Both the position numbers and the translations under genes were made by a program. Below, piece after piece: positions 42,801 to 51,129 of a DNA stretch of 64,000 nt (positions are counted from its first letter, which is position 1; the number at the start of each line of letters is the position of its first letter). This DNA comes from Pseudomonas capsici. GTDB lineage: Bacteria; Pseudomonadota; Gammaproteobacteria; Pseudomonadales; Pseudomonadaceae. The stretch lies in assembly GCF_017165765.1 (NCBI RefSeq), contig NZ_JAFGZD010000001.1, forward strand, positions 1 to 64,000, given 5' to 3'. Under the pieces are notes generated by a model. It searched no databases and was not told where the DNA came from. It saw only the letters and a program-made list of their open reading frames with translations.

Positions 42801-45480
42801 ACAGCTCTGGTGCATCATTGATTTCGGTCACGGCGATGGAGATGTCATGCACCGTCGAAGTCAGGCCGTCGCCGTCGTTGATCGACAGGCTCAGGTTGAT
42901 CTGGCTGCCCGGATCGCTGTTTTCGTTGGCGTAGGTAATCTGCTTGAGCACCTGATTCGCATCGGTTGCGCTGACGGGCTGGGTGGACGTGAAGGTCAAG
43001 ACCAGTGCGCCGTCCACCAGATCGAAGCTGGCAATGACGTCGCCATCCTTGAGCACCTGTTTGCCATCGGCGGAAAGCGTGAAGCCGTTGCCTTCCAGCA
43101 GGCCGAAGATATCGGCCGGGTTGGCGCCTTCGCTGCGTGCGATGCGAATACTGGCGTCGCGATAGTCGCCATCGCTGTCCAGCTGGATGTCGCTGAAACC
43201 GGTGCCTGTGAGCAATGCCAGCGCAGCGGCTTTCTCGGTATAGGCCAGGTTGGTCGGCACATCCGTGAGTAGCGGCGCATTGTTGTCGCGGAAGGTTACT
43301 GTCGAGGCCAGGTTCAGCACTGTGCTGTCGACACCGCCATTTGCTATCGTGCCGTTGTCGCGAATCAGCGTCAGGCTGACAACGCGGTCAGTACCGCTGA
43401 GGGTGCTGCTGCCGTTGTAATACCCGATGCCGTCTACCAGCCTCTGGGCGTTGGGCACGCTGAGGTTGCCGCCGCTCAGACTGACACTGGCGGTGGTGCC
43501 GCTGATGCTGACCACATAATTCAGGCCGTTGCCGGTCGTGCCGTTATTGCCCTGGGTCAGCACAATGCGTGTGCCACTGACGACCAGCGCTTCGCTTGCA
43601 CCATCCTGGATGCCGGCAATAGTGAGTTCGAGTCCGCTCACCGACTGGGCTCTTTCGCCGGTGTCGATCACGGTGTCCCGGAATACGCTGACCGGATTGC
43701 CCTGGGCCGAGTATCTGGGGTCGCTGGCGGTGGTGGTGAGTGTCGGGGCGTTGTTGATGTCCAGCAGGCGCACTTCCACATTCAGCGAGGTGCTTGCACC
43801 CTGGCCGTTGTCGAAGGTCAGTACCATGACCGCCAGGCTTCCGGCGTCCGAACTGGTATTGCTGTAGCCGATCTGCTGCAGAACCTGATTGGCCAGCGCG
43901 GTGCTGACCTGACCGGTAAAGGTGATGTTCAGGCTGGAGCCATTGACGGTCAGGTTGGCGATGGCCGTGCCGCCGTTCAGGATTTGCGAACCATCGCTGC
44001 TCAGGGTAAGGCTGCCGGCAGGCATGAAGCTCAAGGTGTCTTCGGTGTTGTCACCGCGCTGCGGCGTGACGCTGAAGCTGGCGCCGTTGTAGTCGCCATT
44101 GCCATTGTCGAGTGCGTCCAGGGTCGAGTCGCTGACCACTGCATCGCTCAGCCTTTGCGCTGTACTGCCTTCCAGATAGCGGGTGCTGGCTTCCTGCAGA
44201 ACTCCAATGCCGGCGCCGGTGACAATGACGCCGCCATCGGCGCTGACCTGGATCTCGCTGGCGTTGCTCTGGCTGCCTGCGGTGCTACTGAGCAGTACCA
44301 GACCTGAGTTGGTGACGCTGTAGCGATTGATGGTGCCGTCGCTGAGGGTGGTATAGAGCGTACTGCCGTTGCTGCTCAATACGGTCGAGGTGATATTGAC
44401 CTGGCTTGTTGTGCTCTGCACGACAAAGGAGCGGTCTTCGACCCTGAACGTCACGATGCCTTCGGAAGTGGTGACATAAAGCGTCAGGCCATCGGGCGAG
44501 GCATTGATCCGGCTGGGAGACTTGAGCGAAACCGTATTGCCAGCGCTATCCTGCTGGCCATCGCGAATATAGAACGGCGAACCCAGATTGCCATCGGCAT
44601 CGCGTTGATAGGCGATCAGAGTATGGGGAGAGGAGAAGGTCTGGGTTGTGACGAATACGTATTCTCCCCGGTTATCCATGGCCGATATGTTGAACATGTA
44701 AGGTTCGACCCAGGACGTGGTCTCAACCAGGTTCAAGGACGTCAGCCTGCCGCTGGCGCTATCTCGACTGAAGACATAGATTCCCTGATTACCGCTGTCG
44801 ACGGCATATACCGACTTGCCGTCGTCCGATATTTCCAGTGTTTCTACCGTGAGGATGTAATGGCTTTCAAGGTAGACAATGCTGCCTGTGGCCGGATCTC
44901 GGTTGAACACGGCAAGCGTGTCCGAGTAGGTCTTGCCGTTTGCGCCACTCATGATGAGCGTCTGGCCATCCTGACTGACCTTCATATCAATGACTAAAGT
45001 CAGTTGAGTGTCGCTGGCCGTCATGGTGCTGCCTAACGTCAGCGCGCCAGTTTCGGTGTCACGTGTGAAGATGGCCAGCTCACCTGTGCTGCTGGCTGCA
45101 TAGAGGGTTTTGCCATCACTGGACAGTTCGGTCCGGGTAATGTTGCTCAGGCCACTGATGGTGGTCATGGTTTCGAGACTTGTCAGAGCATCCAGGCTCA
45201 GATGGCTGCCGTTTTCCGCTGTCAGCGCAGCGGTACGCAGGCTTGTGGCGGCGCTTGCCTGATCGTTGCCCGAACGGGTGCTGTCCTCATGGGAAACAGC
45301 GGTGGTCTGGTCCACAGCCGCTGTCGGGCCAGTGTCCTTTGCCTGACTGGCGCTCTGCGCTTCGCTGGCGGTGGCGACATCCGCCGCAGTGGCAACCGCC
45401 GCTGCATCGAACATCATCCGTGGCTCAAGCGCCAGATACAGTCGTTGAAGACGGGGACGGGCAGGGGAGCGCTCAGTCAT
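39850..45480 (-). CDS. Giant LEPR-motif surface protein with beta-propeller and cadherin-like repeats
   Basis: About 1876 residues (start ATG 45480; ATG 45501 is possible). There is no Sec signal. Near the start is the LEPR motif, ALEPRMMFDAAA (residues 17-28), shared by a group of large secreted proteins. Next come a lactonase-like beta-propeller (~100-470; repeats such as SRDSASGRLTSLN), cadherin/Ig-like modules (~470-1120; NNAPTLTTTASDPRYSAQ and NDAPELSANPLDPVLSFG), a second propeller (~1130-1440), another module, a proline/threonine linker (PPVTGGDGTVVTPP) and a C-terminal Ig-like region. No RTX nonapeptides are visible. Probable adhesin or matrix protein exported by the next four gene products; it follows tadG by 42 bases and is likely expressed with the pilus. 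Confidence 0.75.
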   Translation of the reverse strand: MTERSPARPRLQRLYLALEPRMMFDAAAVATAADVATASEAQSASQAKDTGPTAAVDQTTAVSHEDSTRSGNDQASAATSLRTAALTAENGSHLSLDALTSLETMTTISGLSNITRTELSSDGKTLYAASSTGELAIFTRDTETGALTLGSTMTASDTQLTLVIDMKVSQDGQTLIMSGANGKTYSDTLAVFNRDPATGSIVYLESHYILTVETLEISDDGKSVYAVDSGNQGIYVFSRDSASGRLTSLNLVETTSWVEPYMFNISAMDNRGEYVFVTTQTFSSPHTLIAYQRDADGNLGSPFYIRDGQQDSAGNTVSLKSPSRINASPDGLTLYVTTSEGIVTFRVEDRSFVVQSTTSQVNITSTVLSSNGSTLYTTLSDGTINRYSVTNSGLVLLSSTAGSQSNASEIQVSADGGVIVTGAGIGVLQEASTRYLEGSTAQRLSDAVVSDSTLDALDNGNGDYNGASFSVTPQRGDNTEDTLSFMPAGSLTLSSDGSQILNGGTAIANLTVNGSSLNITFTGQVSTALANQVLQQIGYSNTSSDAGSLAVMVLTFDNGQGASTSLNVEVRLLDINNAPTLTTTASDPRYSAQGNPVSVFRDTVIDTGERAQSVSGLELTIAGIQDGASEALVVSGTRIVLTQGNNGTTGNGLNYVVSISGTTASVSLSGGNLSVPNAQRLVDGIGYYNGSSTLSGTDRVVSLTLIRDNGTIANGGVDSTVLNLASTVTFRDNNAPLLTDVPTNLAYTEKAAALALLTGTGFSDIQLDSDGDYRDASIRIARSEGANPADIFGLLEGNGFTLSADGKQVLKDGDVIASFDLVDGALVLTFTSTQPVSATDANQVLKQITYANENSDPGSQINLSLSINDGDGLTSTVHDISIAVTEINDAPELSANPLDPVLSFGNSTTLFSDTQISTVEQGQSIIELRLEISGLSDGSQERLNINGTFVELVDGTRTVGDYSYTVSLSAGTATLIITPFNGISTEAAQTLIDGIRYSNASTAPTLGSRTVTLTRIQDSGGTLDGGTDVSNLNISSAVEVTANTAPGINNPNLGTVLTSPAITDPTQPTQLTPNSVDSAPSAMATSSDGRFVYIVAGNTLTIHTRTADGLVAQGSFSDGQYFSERDAFLEGMDQVSSITLSADGRFLYVAGSEATPENASGAISTITLYRRDITTGALDYVGVVASNDRNTTYFGQMVMSADGKSLYTVSANTSTPGITTFTIDDQGNLTLLGHSAQGIGRGTDVVISGDGRSVYVSASWDNGIAIFNRDTTTGALTYASSFIALGNGQRLTSTGGLGLSDDGNFLYVSDRSNNSIRILSRAADGSLTLTDTLRDGLRNVYSLADITLSADGSALYLAHNGSDPSLLVYSRNATSGALTFVRAYSSSTGFERLVSATDGSLYALSSTWAAEDVVILSSPTGTPHFTQGSDAVLLAPHGLLSDAELDVLNDGAGNYKGATLTLERASGASTDDRFGLQPSATLTLSSDGSQILLNDTAVATFSQSGGRLTITFTGDISQAQAQSVLQHLTYLNNAATPPAQVQLAARISDGLLESGSTNFSVSITATSLPVIPPVTGGDGTVVTPPVVTPPVIIPPDTGSGGVVITPPSTDIDTGNSVPATNVTEPVITVAQSAPLMGLRPNGFNDVRQSNTSLPVDTRQIGMPTAMNSALNDILPDATGLESSQRSVSEQLLGSSSILSDTLAASESARPGETWQMQVVANGSPNSEVQLPASLLASTRISPQLRMDNGLPLPVWVRFDPRSGKLVVDNRQLAAAQRLNLVLITRDRSGQEQRTPVQIESAERTQDAAARPTPANTSVPEQALRAQLQDSAPSLNLTRQAQSLLESLLSLMGNDSAPTRDTETVANAATKDDQRVA

Positions 45481-45522
45481 GGGGGCAGTCCTTGGAGGCA
45501 TAAGCGGAAATGGGGAGGCGCA

Positions 45523-47049
45523 TCATTCAATCAGCAGCACGCGATTGGCCTGGCTCTTGAGTTCGTTGGCAATGCTGTCGAAAGCGGCCTTCAGATCACC
45601 GGGGGTGTCCGATGAGTTGCCTGCGATGACATGCAGGCGTTGGCCGCCGCCGGTGCAGGGGGTCAGCCAGTCGGCAGGTGTCACGTAGTGGCCGCCGGGG
45701 CTGTTGATGTCTGTGGTGTTGCGAACCACGGCGTAGAAAACGATTCCGTTGTCGCTGAAGGATTGGCAGGTGTCGAGGTAGTTGCGCAGGGTTTCCTTTT
45801 CCGAACGCCACGCAGAACCTGCATTCCAGTTCATCAACAAGACAATGGCCTTGCGATTGGGACCGCTGCCATCGGCGTTGAAGTCCAGCGGGTATGTGCT
45901 GTCGCCCCAGCCGTTGCCGCCACGCCAGTTGGGTGACAGGGTGCTGCCTGCCCATACCAGCCCGGGCAGGGGATGGATCTGCCAGTCCCCTCTGATCTCG
46001 CGCACCCGCGTTTCGATCTTGCTTCTGCTGGCTTCCAGAGGCAGCAAGGGAGCATTGGGGATGGTGTGGTCGGTCATGATCGTCTGATCGGCACCGTCTG
46101 CATCCACTGTGCTGAGTGAGAACATGCGGCGCTCGGAAACGACGGGACGATTGTCTTCCGGGTTCAGGTACATCATGTTCGCGTTCAGACGCATCCTTGA
46201 CTCGGCAGGCGAGGCAATCCAGTCATAGGTCTTGTCCCGGTAGTTGTCTCCCCTGTAGAAACTCTGGCGCCTGGCTCTGCGGTCCGGAAACATGATATTG
46301 CTCAAGTCGCCGTATTGCCGGTAGAAGCCCCGGGTGCGCAGGCTCGGGATCGGATCTTCAGTGGTCAGTGCATCCGGAGTCGTCCACTCCTTGAGCCGTG
46401 GCTGACTGTTGCGGCTGTGATCGGGGTCGTACAGATTGACATCGTTGCTGAAGGGAATAATGGCTACCCGCAGGTTCTCTTTCTCCTCGCGGGTATTGCC
46501 ATTGCTGTCCTGGCCGAACAGTTCGCCCAGAAAGTGCTCCGTTGCGTCCATGTGCAACTGTGCGTCCGGGCTGATACCGGAGAATATCGAGGCAAAGTTG
46601 ACCGACGAATCAATCGCCATCGCCACTTCCAGCGGCTTGCTGATCAACTCCGCCGTGGAATGCACCGTCAGTTCCTGACTGGCATTGCCGCTCACCTGTG
46701 GATCGTGGCGGGACGTGGCAGTGACCCGGTAGGTGGGGTTGCTGTCGACGCTGCGGCCTTCTTCGAGGGTGACTTCGCCCAGGTTTTCCAGCAGTTGCGC
46801 ATCCATGCCCAGGTTCTGGCGCACATAAGCGGTGGCAAAGCCGACGGGGTCCCTGGCGACGTTTTCATCGCCGTCGGCATAGGCCCGGCCGACGGCCAGG
46901 GCTGCTGCGTCGGTGGCACGCTTGAGTTGCGAGGCATTGCTGGTCATGCGCGTCAGATCTATCGCATAGGCACTGGCCAGTAGCAGGCCGCCAGTGGCAA
47001 GGATCATGAAAGGCGCGACGTTACCGCGCTGAAGCCTGCGATTGAGCAT
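45523..47049 (-). CDS. tadG: TadG-like pilus assembly protein with vWA-like region
   Basis: A 508-residue protein. The N-terminal QRGNVAPFMILATGGLLLAS is the TadE/F/G-type membrane segment. Beyond it lies a vWA-like fold with AMAIDSSVNFASI in place of a standard DxSxS motif, so metal binding is doubtful. Large periplasmic portion, two late cysteines. TadG is thought to anchor or stabilise the Flp pilus assembly. It is separated from tadF by a 117-base gap with a TTAAG-N5-TTAAT box, so it likely has its own promoter that also serves the LEPR operon. Confidence 0.8.
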   Translation of the reverse strand: MLNRRLQRGNVAPFMILATGGLLLASAYAIDLTRMTSNASQLKRATDAAALAVGRAYADGDENVARDPVGFATAYVRQNLGMDAQLLENLGEVTLEEGRSVDSNPTYRVTATSRHDPQVSGNASQELTVHSTAELISKPLEVAMAIDSSVNFASIFSGISPDAQLHMDATEHFLGELFGQDSNGNTREEKENLRVAIIPFSNDVNLYDPDHSRNSQPRLKEWTTPDALTTEDPIPSLRTRGFYRQYGDLSNIMFPDRRARRQSFYRGDNYRDKTYDWIASPAESRMRLNANMMYLNPEDNRPVVSERRMFSLSTVDADGADQTIMTDHTIPNAPLLPLEASRSKIETRVREIRGDWQIHPLPGLVWAGSTLSPNWRGGNGWGDSTYPLDFNADGSGPNRKAIVLLMNWNAGSAWRSEKETLRNYLDTCQSFSDNGIVFYAVVRNTTDINSPGGHYVTPADWLTPCTGGGQRLHVIAGNSSDTPGDLKAAFDSIANELKSQANRVLLIE

Positions 47050-47152
47050 GAAGCGGTCATTCCTGAAGGGGATCAGCAGGCCACCATGACGGCAGCCTCG
47101 AGGGTTACATAAGAATAAGAATCCTTCCCAATTGGCGGCAAGGCCGGCTCCA

Positions 47153-47167
47153 TTAAGAAGCCTTAAT
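47153..47167. promoter_or_regulatory. TTAAG-N5-TTAAT box upstream of tadG
   Basis: TTAAG-AAGCC-TTAAT, preceded by GCGGCAAGGC at the same distance as at the flp promoter copy; the two 33-base blocks align without gaps. It lies 103 bases before the tadG ATG and touches the tadF stop codon. Confidence 0.6.
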
Positions 47168-47745
47168 CAAGTCTTTTCCCTGTCCAGACCGGCTTCCTGA
47201 GCCAGGTCTTCAGCCAGTTGCAGGTCGCTGTTCTGCATGCGATCGAGCGCGATGCTCTGCAGGATTCTGCCGCCGAACAGATCACTGCTCAGGGCCAGTT
47301 CGGTACTGGCCTGGCAGGTCTGCACGATCAGCATCGAGACCTTGTCTTCCTGCGGCTCTTCGGAGGAGGACTGCTCAGGGCTGTTTTCGGGCAATTCGCC
47401 GCTGTACTGATTGCCGGCGAAAGGGTCGTCGCACAACCCTGTGGCATTGCCCCGCTGCAGATGCCAGACCACTTCACCGCTGCGTCGTACCTGAGCGATG
47501 AATATCTGATAGTTATCCTTGCGCGGACCGCGGATATTCTCGATCAATTGCTCCAGGCCGCCGCTGGTCAGTCGTTCCTGAATCGACAGGATCGAGGAAA
47601 GCGTCGAGGTGCTGCGCTCCATATCGGCCTTGGCACGGCTGAGGTTGTAGAGATCGGCGCAGATAAAACCTGTCCCCAGGATGATCGGCAGGGCCAGTGC
47701 GGTTTCCAGCAGGGCGCTGCCGCGTTGCTGCGTACGCTTGATCAT
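47167..47745 (-). CDS. tadF: TadF-like pseudopilin
   Basis: A 192-residue pseudopilin-like protein starting KRTQQRGSALLETALALPII, the TadE/TadF-type N-terminus with a prepilin-like membrane helix and a Glu at the +5 type position. A soluble beta-rich periplasmic part follows. It overlaps tadE by four bases (ATGA). TadE/F-type minor pilins are processed by the same prepilin peptidase as Flp and are needed for pilus biogenesis. Confidence 0.78.
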   Translation of the reverse strand: MIKRTQQRGSALLETALALPIILGTGFICADLYNLSRAKADMERSTSTLSSILSIQERLTSGGLEQLIENIRGPRKDNYQIFIAQVRRSGEVVWHLQRGNATGLCDDPFAGNQYSGELPENSPEQSSSEEPQEDKVSMLIVQTCQASTELALSSDLFGGRILQSIALDRMQNSDLQLAEDLAQEAGLDREKT

Positions 47746-48251
47746 TGCTCGTTACCAATCAGGGCAGTGTTGTAGAGGTTGCCCAGCACCTGGCGATACT
47801 CATAGGTAAAGCGATCGGGCAGGGCCAGCAGTTTGGGCAGGGCGGTGATGTAGGTCTGTTGCAGGGCCACTTTGACGACAATCACCGGCTGACTGCCATC
47901 GGGCAACTCGGTGGCCGACTCGTCGGAGTTGGTTTCGTCGCCACCCATGACTTGCAGGGCGCTGTAGGACGTTGCATCGACCTGGATTTCGTTGGCCTTG
48001 AGATAGCCGTAGGACGCCAGGAGAATCCGGTCGGTGATCAGGGTCTGCATCTGCTCGGTGGCCATCAGGTCGACTTTCTCCCGGCGCAGACCGCCCAGTG
48101 CCGAGTCCAGCGCCAGATTGCCGATAATCACCACCAGCGCGATACGTGCCAGCTCGAAGAACATCATCAGGCCGATCAGGATCACCGGCATGATCAGCGC
48201 GGTTTCCACCGCCGTCACGCCGCGTTGTCTGTGGCGACTGATCCGCTTCAC
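47742..48251 (-). CDS. tadE: TadE-like pseudopilin
   Basis: A 169-residue pseudopilin. The start is GTG 48251, overlapping the tadD stop by four bases; reading further upstream only mirrors tadD. The N-terminus RQRGVTAVETALIMPVILIG carries the TadE signature with the glycine-before-hydrophobic processing site and conserved Glu. The rest is periplasmic. Processing by TadV is expected. Confidence 0.8.
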   Translation of the reverse strand: MKRISRHRQRGVTAVETALIMPVILIGLMMFFELARIALVVIIGNLALDSALGGLRREKVDLMATEQMQTLITDRILLASYGYLKANEIQVDATSYSALQVMGGDETNSDESATELPDGSQPVIVVKVALQQTYITALPKLLALPDRFTYEYRQVLGNLYNTALIGNEQ

Positions 48252-49129
48252 TGTGGTGTGCCCAGTGCCAGCGGACGCTGACTGGCGGCAAGCAGTTCGG
48301 TCGCGGCAGGCGAGCCGGCGTGAATGCGGGCGACGCTGGTCTGCAAGGCTTGCAACAGGTCTTCGGTATTGGCATCGGGCAGGTTGCGGCTCAGGGTCTG
48401 GCGCGCCTGATCGCTGTCGCCCTTGAGCAGATGAGCCAGTGCCAGATTCAGTACCAGGCTGGGCGTGGCATTGAGGCTGGCACCCTGCAGAAGGGTAATG
48501 GCCTGCTGCGGTTGCTGGGTGCTCAGATAGGTCATGGCCAGGTTGTTCAGGGCCGGCTGGTTGGACGGATCGATCTCCAGCACTTGCTGAAACAGCTTCT
48601 GCGCTTGCTCGGTCTGACCAAGACTGTTGTTGACCACTCCCAGGCCATTGAGCCCTTCGGTGCTGTCCGGCTGGGCCTTGAGCGCACAATTGAAATCCTT
48701 GGCCGCCGCCTGAAGCTGATTCAGCGCCAGGCGGGCGCGACCCATGCCCAGACAGGTAATCAGGCTTTCTGGCGAACTGAGATTATCGGCACCCCCGAGG
48801 GCGTGTCGGGCACGACCGTAGAGCTCCAGAGATTGCTGCGGCTTGCGCACCAGTGCCGCAACGCTGGCGTATTCCAGCAGTTCACGGGGATTGAGCTGCT
48901 GGCGCTGGTCCATTCTGGCGTAGACCTCGGTGGCTGCTTCGATGCGACCGTTATCGCGCAGTACCCGAGCCAGCCTCAAGGCCTCGGCGCTTTCCTTTTT
49001 GCTCAGGGGGGCATTGGTCTGTGGCTGGGCATTGGCATGGTCGAGGCCGGGCAGGCTGGAGCAGCCATTGAGCCCGACGATCAGCAGCGACAGCAGTGCA
49101 AGGCGCGAAAGGGACAGAGGTGAGGACAC
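48248..49129 (-). CDS. tadD: TadD-like TPR lipoprotein
   Basis: I place the start at GTG 49129, which has GGAG six bases upstream and gives a compact lipoprotein signal (LALLSLLIVGLNGC, Cys ~23; 293 residues); ATG 49156, overlapping the tadC stop by one base, is the alternative. The mature protein is built of TPR helices (GRIEATEVYARMDQRQQLN; EGLNGLGVVNNSLGQTEQAQ; QPALNNLAMTYLSTQQPQQA). TadD proteins are pilotin-like assembly factors for the pilus secretin and apparatus. Confidence 0.8.
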   Translation of the reverse strand: MSSPLSLSRLALLSLLIVGLNGCSSLPGLDHANAQPQTNAPLSKKESAEALRLARVLRDNGRIEAATEVYARMDQRQQLNPRELLEYASVAALVRKPQQSLELYGRARHALGGADNLSSPESLITCLGMGRARLALNQLQAAAKDFNCALKAQPDSTEGLNGLGVVNNSLGQTEQAQKLFQQVLEIDPSNQPALNNLAMTYLSTQQPQQAITLLQGASLNATPSLVLNLALAHLLKGDSDQARQTLSRNLPDANTEDLLQALQTSVARIHAGSPAATELLAASQRPLALGTPQ

Positions 49130-49155
49130 GATATTCTCCAGAGACAAGGCAGGCA

Positions 49156-50109
49156 TCAGTTTTGCGCCAGGGCGCGGACCAGGCGGATCATCGCCGGAGC
49201 GCCCATGACCGCGATGATCGGCGGCAGGATCAGGACCATCAGCGGCACACTCATTTGCGCGGGCAGCTTTCCGGCTTTTTCTTCAAGGCCCAGTACCAGG
49301 GTCTTGCGACTTTCATCGGCAATGGTGCGTAGTGCCTGGGACAGGGGAGTGCCGTAGCGCTCGGCCTGGATCAGGGTGCCGACCATGCTTTCGATTTCCC
49401 GAACGCCGGTGCGCTCGGCAAGATTGAGCAATGCCCGCGAGCGGTCACTGACGATTTGCAGCTCGGCGAAGGTGTAGCGCAATTCATCCGCCAGTTCGGG
49501 AGCCGAGAGTGCCAGCTCTCTGGCCACCACTTGCATGATGCGGCCCAGCGGCAGGCCGGCTTCGGCACAGATCACCATCAGATCCAGGCCATCGGGGACC
49601 GAGCGGGCCATGCGTCCACCGCGGCGCGCCGCCCGCCATTTCAACCAGGCTTCGGGCAGGGTGGTGCCGACGAACAAAGCGATCAGGCCCATGGCCAGAC
49701 CCTTGAGGCCGAAACGGCTTTGGGCATCCAGAACACCGAACAGGACGATGCCCAGAAACAGCAGGCCATTGGCATATTTGGCAGCCATCAGCAGACCCAG
49801 ACTGGCCTGTGCGCGGAAGCCCGCCATGCTCAGCAGGCGGTTGAGATGCTGGCGATCCTGTGCCGTGCCGGCCAGATGTTCGCCAACCGAAGCCACTGGC
49901 AGCAGCAGGCGTCTGGCATTGGCAGACAGCGTCAGTTGATCGGTACGCAGGATATTGGCCTGGGCCTGCTGCTGGCGGTTGTCTTCGCCACGCCCCAGGC
50001 GTAGATCCAGGCTTTTGTCCGACAGGCCGAGGTACCAGCCAAGCAGACCCAGGCCGGTTCCGGTCAGCATCACGCCCAGGGCGAGCAGAGCGAGGGTTTC
50101 GTTGGTCAT
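49156..50109 (-). CDS. tadC: TadC inner-membrane platform protein
   Basis: A 317-residue GspF/T2SF-domain protein. Start ATG 50109 has GGAG ten bases upstream. N-terminal and C-terminal membrane helices flank the cytoplasmic T2SF domain (RSVPDGLDLMVICAEAGLPL; TLIQAERYGTPLSQALRTIA). With TadB it forms the inner-membrane platform that transmits TadA ATPase motion to pilin extraction. Confidence 0.87.
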   Translation of the reverse strand: MTNETLALLALGVMLTGTGLGLLGWYLGLSDKSLDLRLGRGEDNRQQQAQANILRTDQLTLSANARRLLLPVASVGEHLAGTAQDRQHLNRLLSMAGFRAQASLGLLMAAKYANGLLFLGIVLFGVLDAQSRFGLKGLAMGLIALFVGTTLPEAWLKWRAARRGGRMARSVPDGLDLMVICAEAGLPLGRIMQVVARELALSAPELADELRYTFAELQIVSDRSRALLNLAERTGVREIESMVGTLIQAERYGTPLSQALRTIADESRKTLVLGLEEKAGKLPAQMSVPLMVLILPPIIAVMGAPAMIRLVRALAQN

Positions 50110-50137
50110 GGCTGTTGTTCTCCGCAAAGACGAGGGC

Positions 50138-51118
50138 TCATCCGACTCGGCTCACCATCAAGTGGTTGATGATCAGCCCCAGGGTGACGCTGGCCAGTGC
50201 GTAGAACAGCACCATATTGCCGGTGGGGTCGTTGAGCAGAAAGCGGAAGTCCTGGGGGGCATTGATGTACATGTAGCCCAGCATGGCGGGCACCAGCGAT
50301 GACACGATCTTGGAAGAGGCACGCGCCTCGGAGGTCTTGGACAGAATCTTGAGTTGCAACTCGTGACGGTCGCGCAGGGTGGTCGAGAGCCGGTCCAGGG
50401 TTTCGCCCAGGCGGCCACCGGCTTCCTGATTGATGATCAGGATCACCGCGAAGAACCGGTATTCGGCCAGTGGCACCCGCAGGGTGGAATCCTGCATGAC
50501 CCGCCGTAGCGGCACGCCCAGGCGCAGCCAGTGATCGATGATCGCGAACTCCACGCTCAACGGCCCGCTCAGATGATCGGCGACCAGCGCGAAGGCATTG
50601 CTGATCGGTACGCCTGCACGGCAGGTGCGGGTGATGGAATCGATGGCTTCGGGCAGGGACTGACGCAATTGTTTGTAGTATTTGGACAGCGCCTGACGAT
50701 AGAACAGCGTAAACAGGGCAATGGCGGCGAATACTGCTATCAGGCTGCCGAACAGCAGCGGCATGGGCGTGTCGCGACCGATCAGTACACCGGCGAAGAA
50801 GCCTCCCATGGCGAATGCAATGACCCGTGTCCTGAGGGTCTTGCGCCAGCCCAGCAGGTTCAGGTTGATCCACAGATGGGTGATGTGAGTGCCAAGCAAG
50901 GGAATATGGCCCAGTGGCGCACTCTGCATCTCGCGCATGATGCTCTCGACCTCGGTATTCGGCGCATTCACCGTTACCTTGTCGCGCAGCAGTTGCTCCA
51001 GGCGGGCGGCACTTTCGGCGGCACGCTGGCGGCGCTTGCTCAGGCTCAACAGCCCATAGAAGGCGAACATGACGCAGGCGAAAACCAGCAGGGTGAGCAA
51101 ATCGAGGACAGCTTGCAT
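50138..51118 (-). CDS. tadB: TadB inner-membrane platform protein
   Basis: A 326-residue GspF/T2SF-domain protein with an N-terminal membrane helix (LDLLTLLVFACVMFAFYGLL), two central helices (~100-140), the cytoplasmic domain (QSLPEAIDSITRTCRAGVPI; IINQEAGGRLGETLDRLSTT) and two C-terminal helices. Paralogue and partner of TadC, encoded 11 bases after tadA. Confidence 0.87.
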   Translation of the reverse strand: MQAVLDLLTLLVFACVMFAFYGLLSLSKRRQRAAESAARLEQLLRDKVTVNAPNTEVESIMREMQSAPLGHIPLLGTHITHLWINLNLLGWRKTLRTRVIAFAMGGFFAGVLIGRDTPMPLLFGSLIAVFAAIALFTLFYRQALSKYYKQLRQSLPEAIDSITRTCRAGVPISNAFALVADHLSGPLSVEFAIIDHWLRLGVPLRRVMQDSTLRVPLAEYRFFAVILIINQEAGGRLGETLDRLSTTLRDRHELQLKILSKTSEARASSKIVSSLVPAMLGYMYINAPQDFRFLLNDPTGNMVLFYALASVTLGLIINHLMVSRVG

Positions 51119-51129
51119 GAGGTGTCCTC

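Noticed and set aside
39850..45480. RTX adhesin of a classical type I secretion system
   Set aside because: No GGxGxDxxx repeats and no ABC ATPase gene in the operon.
47742..48689. 315-residue reading of the tadE frame
   Set aside because: The first ~146 residues are the antisense-type shadow of tadD with low-complexity composition; the TadE signature starts just after GTG 48251, which overlaps the tadD stop.
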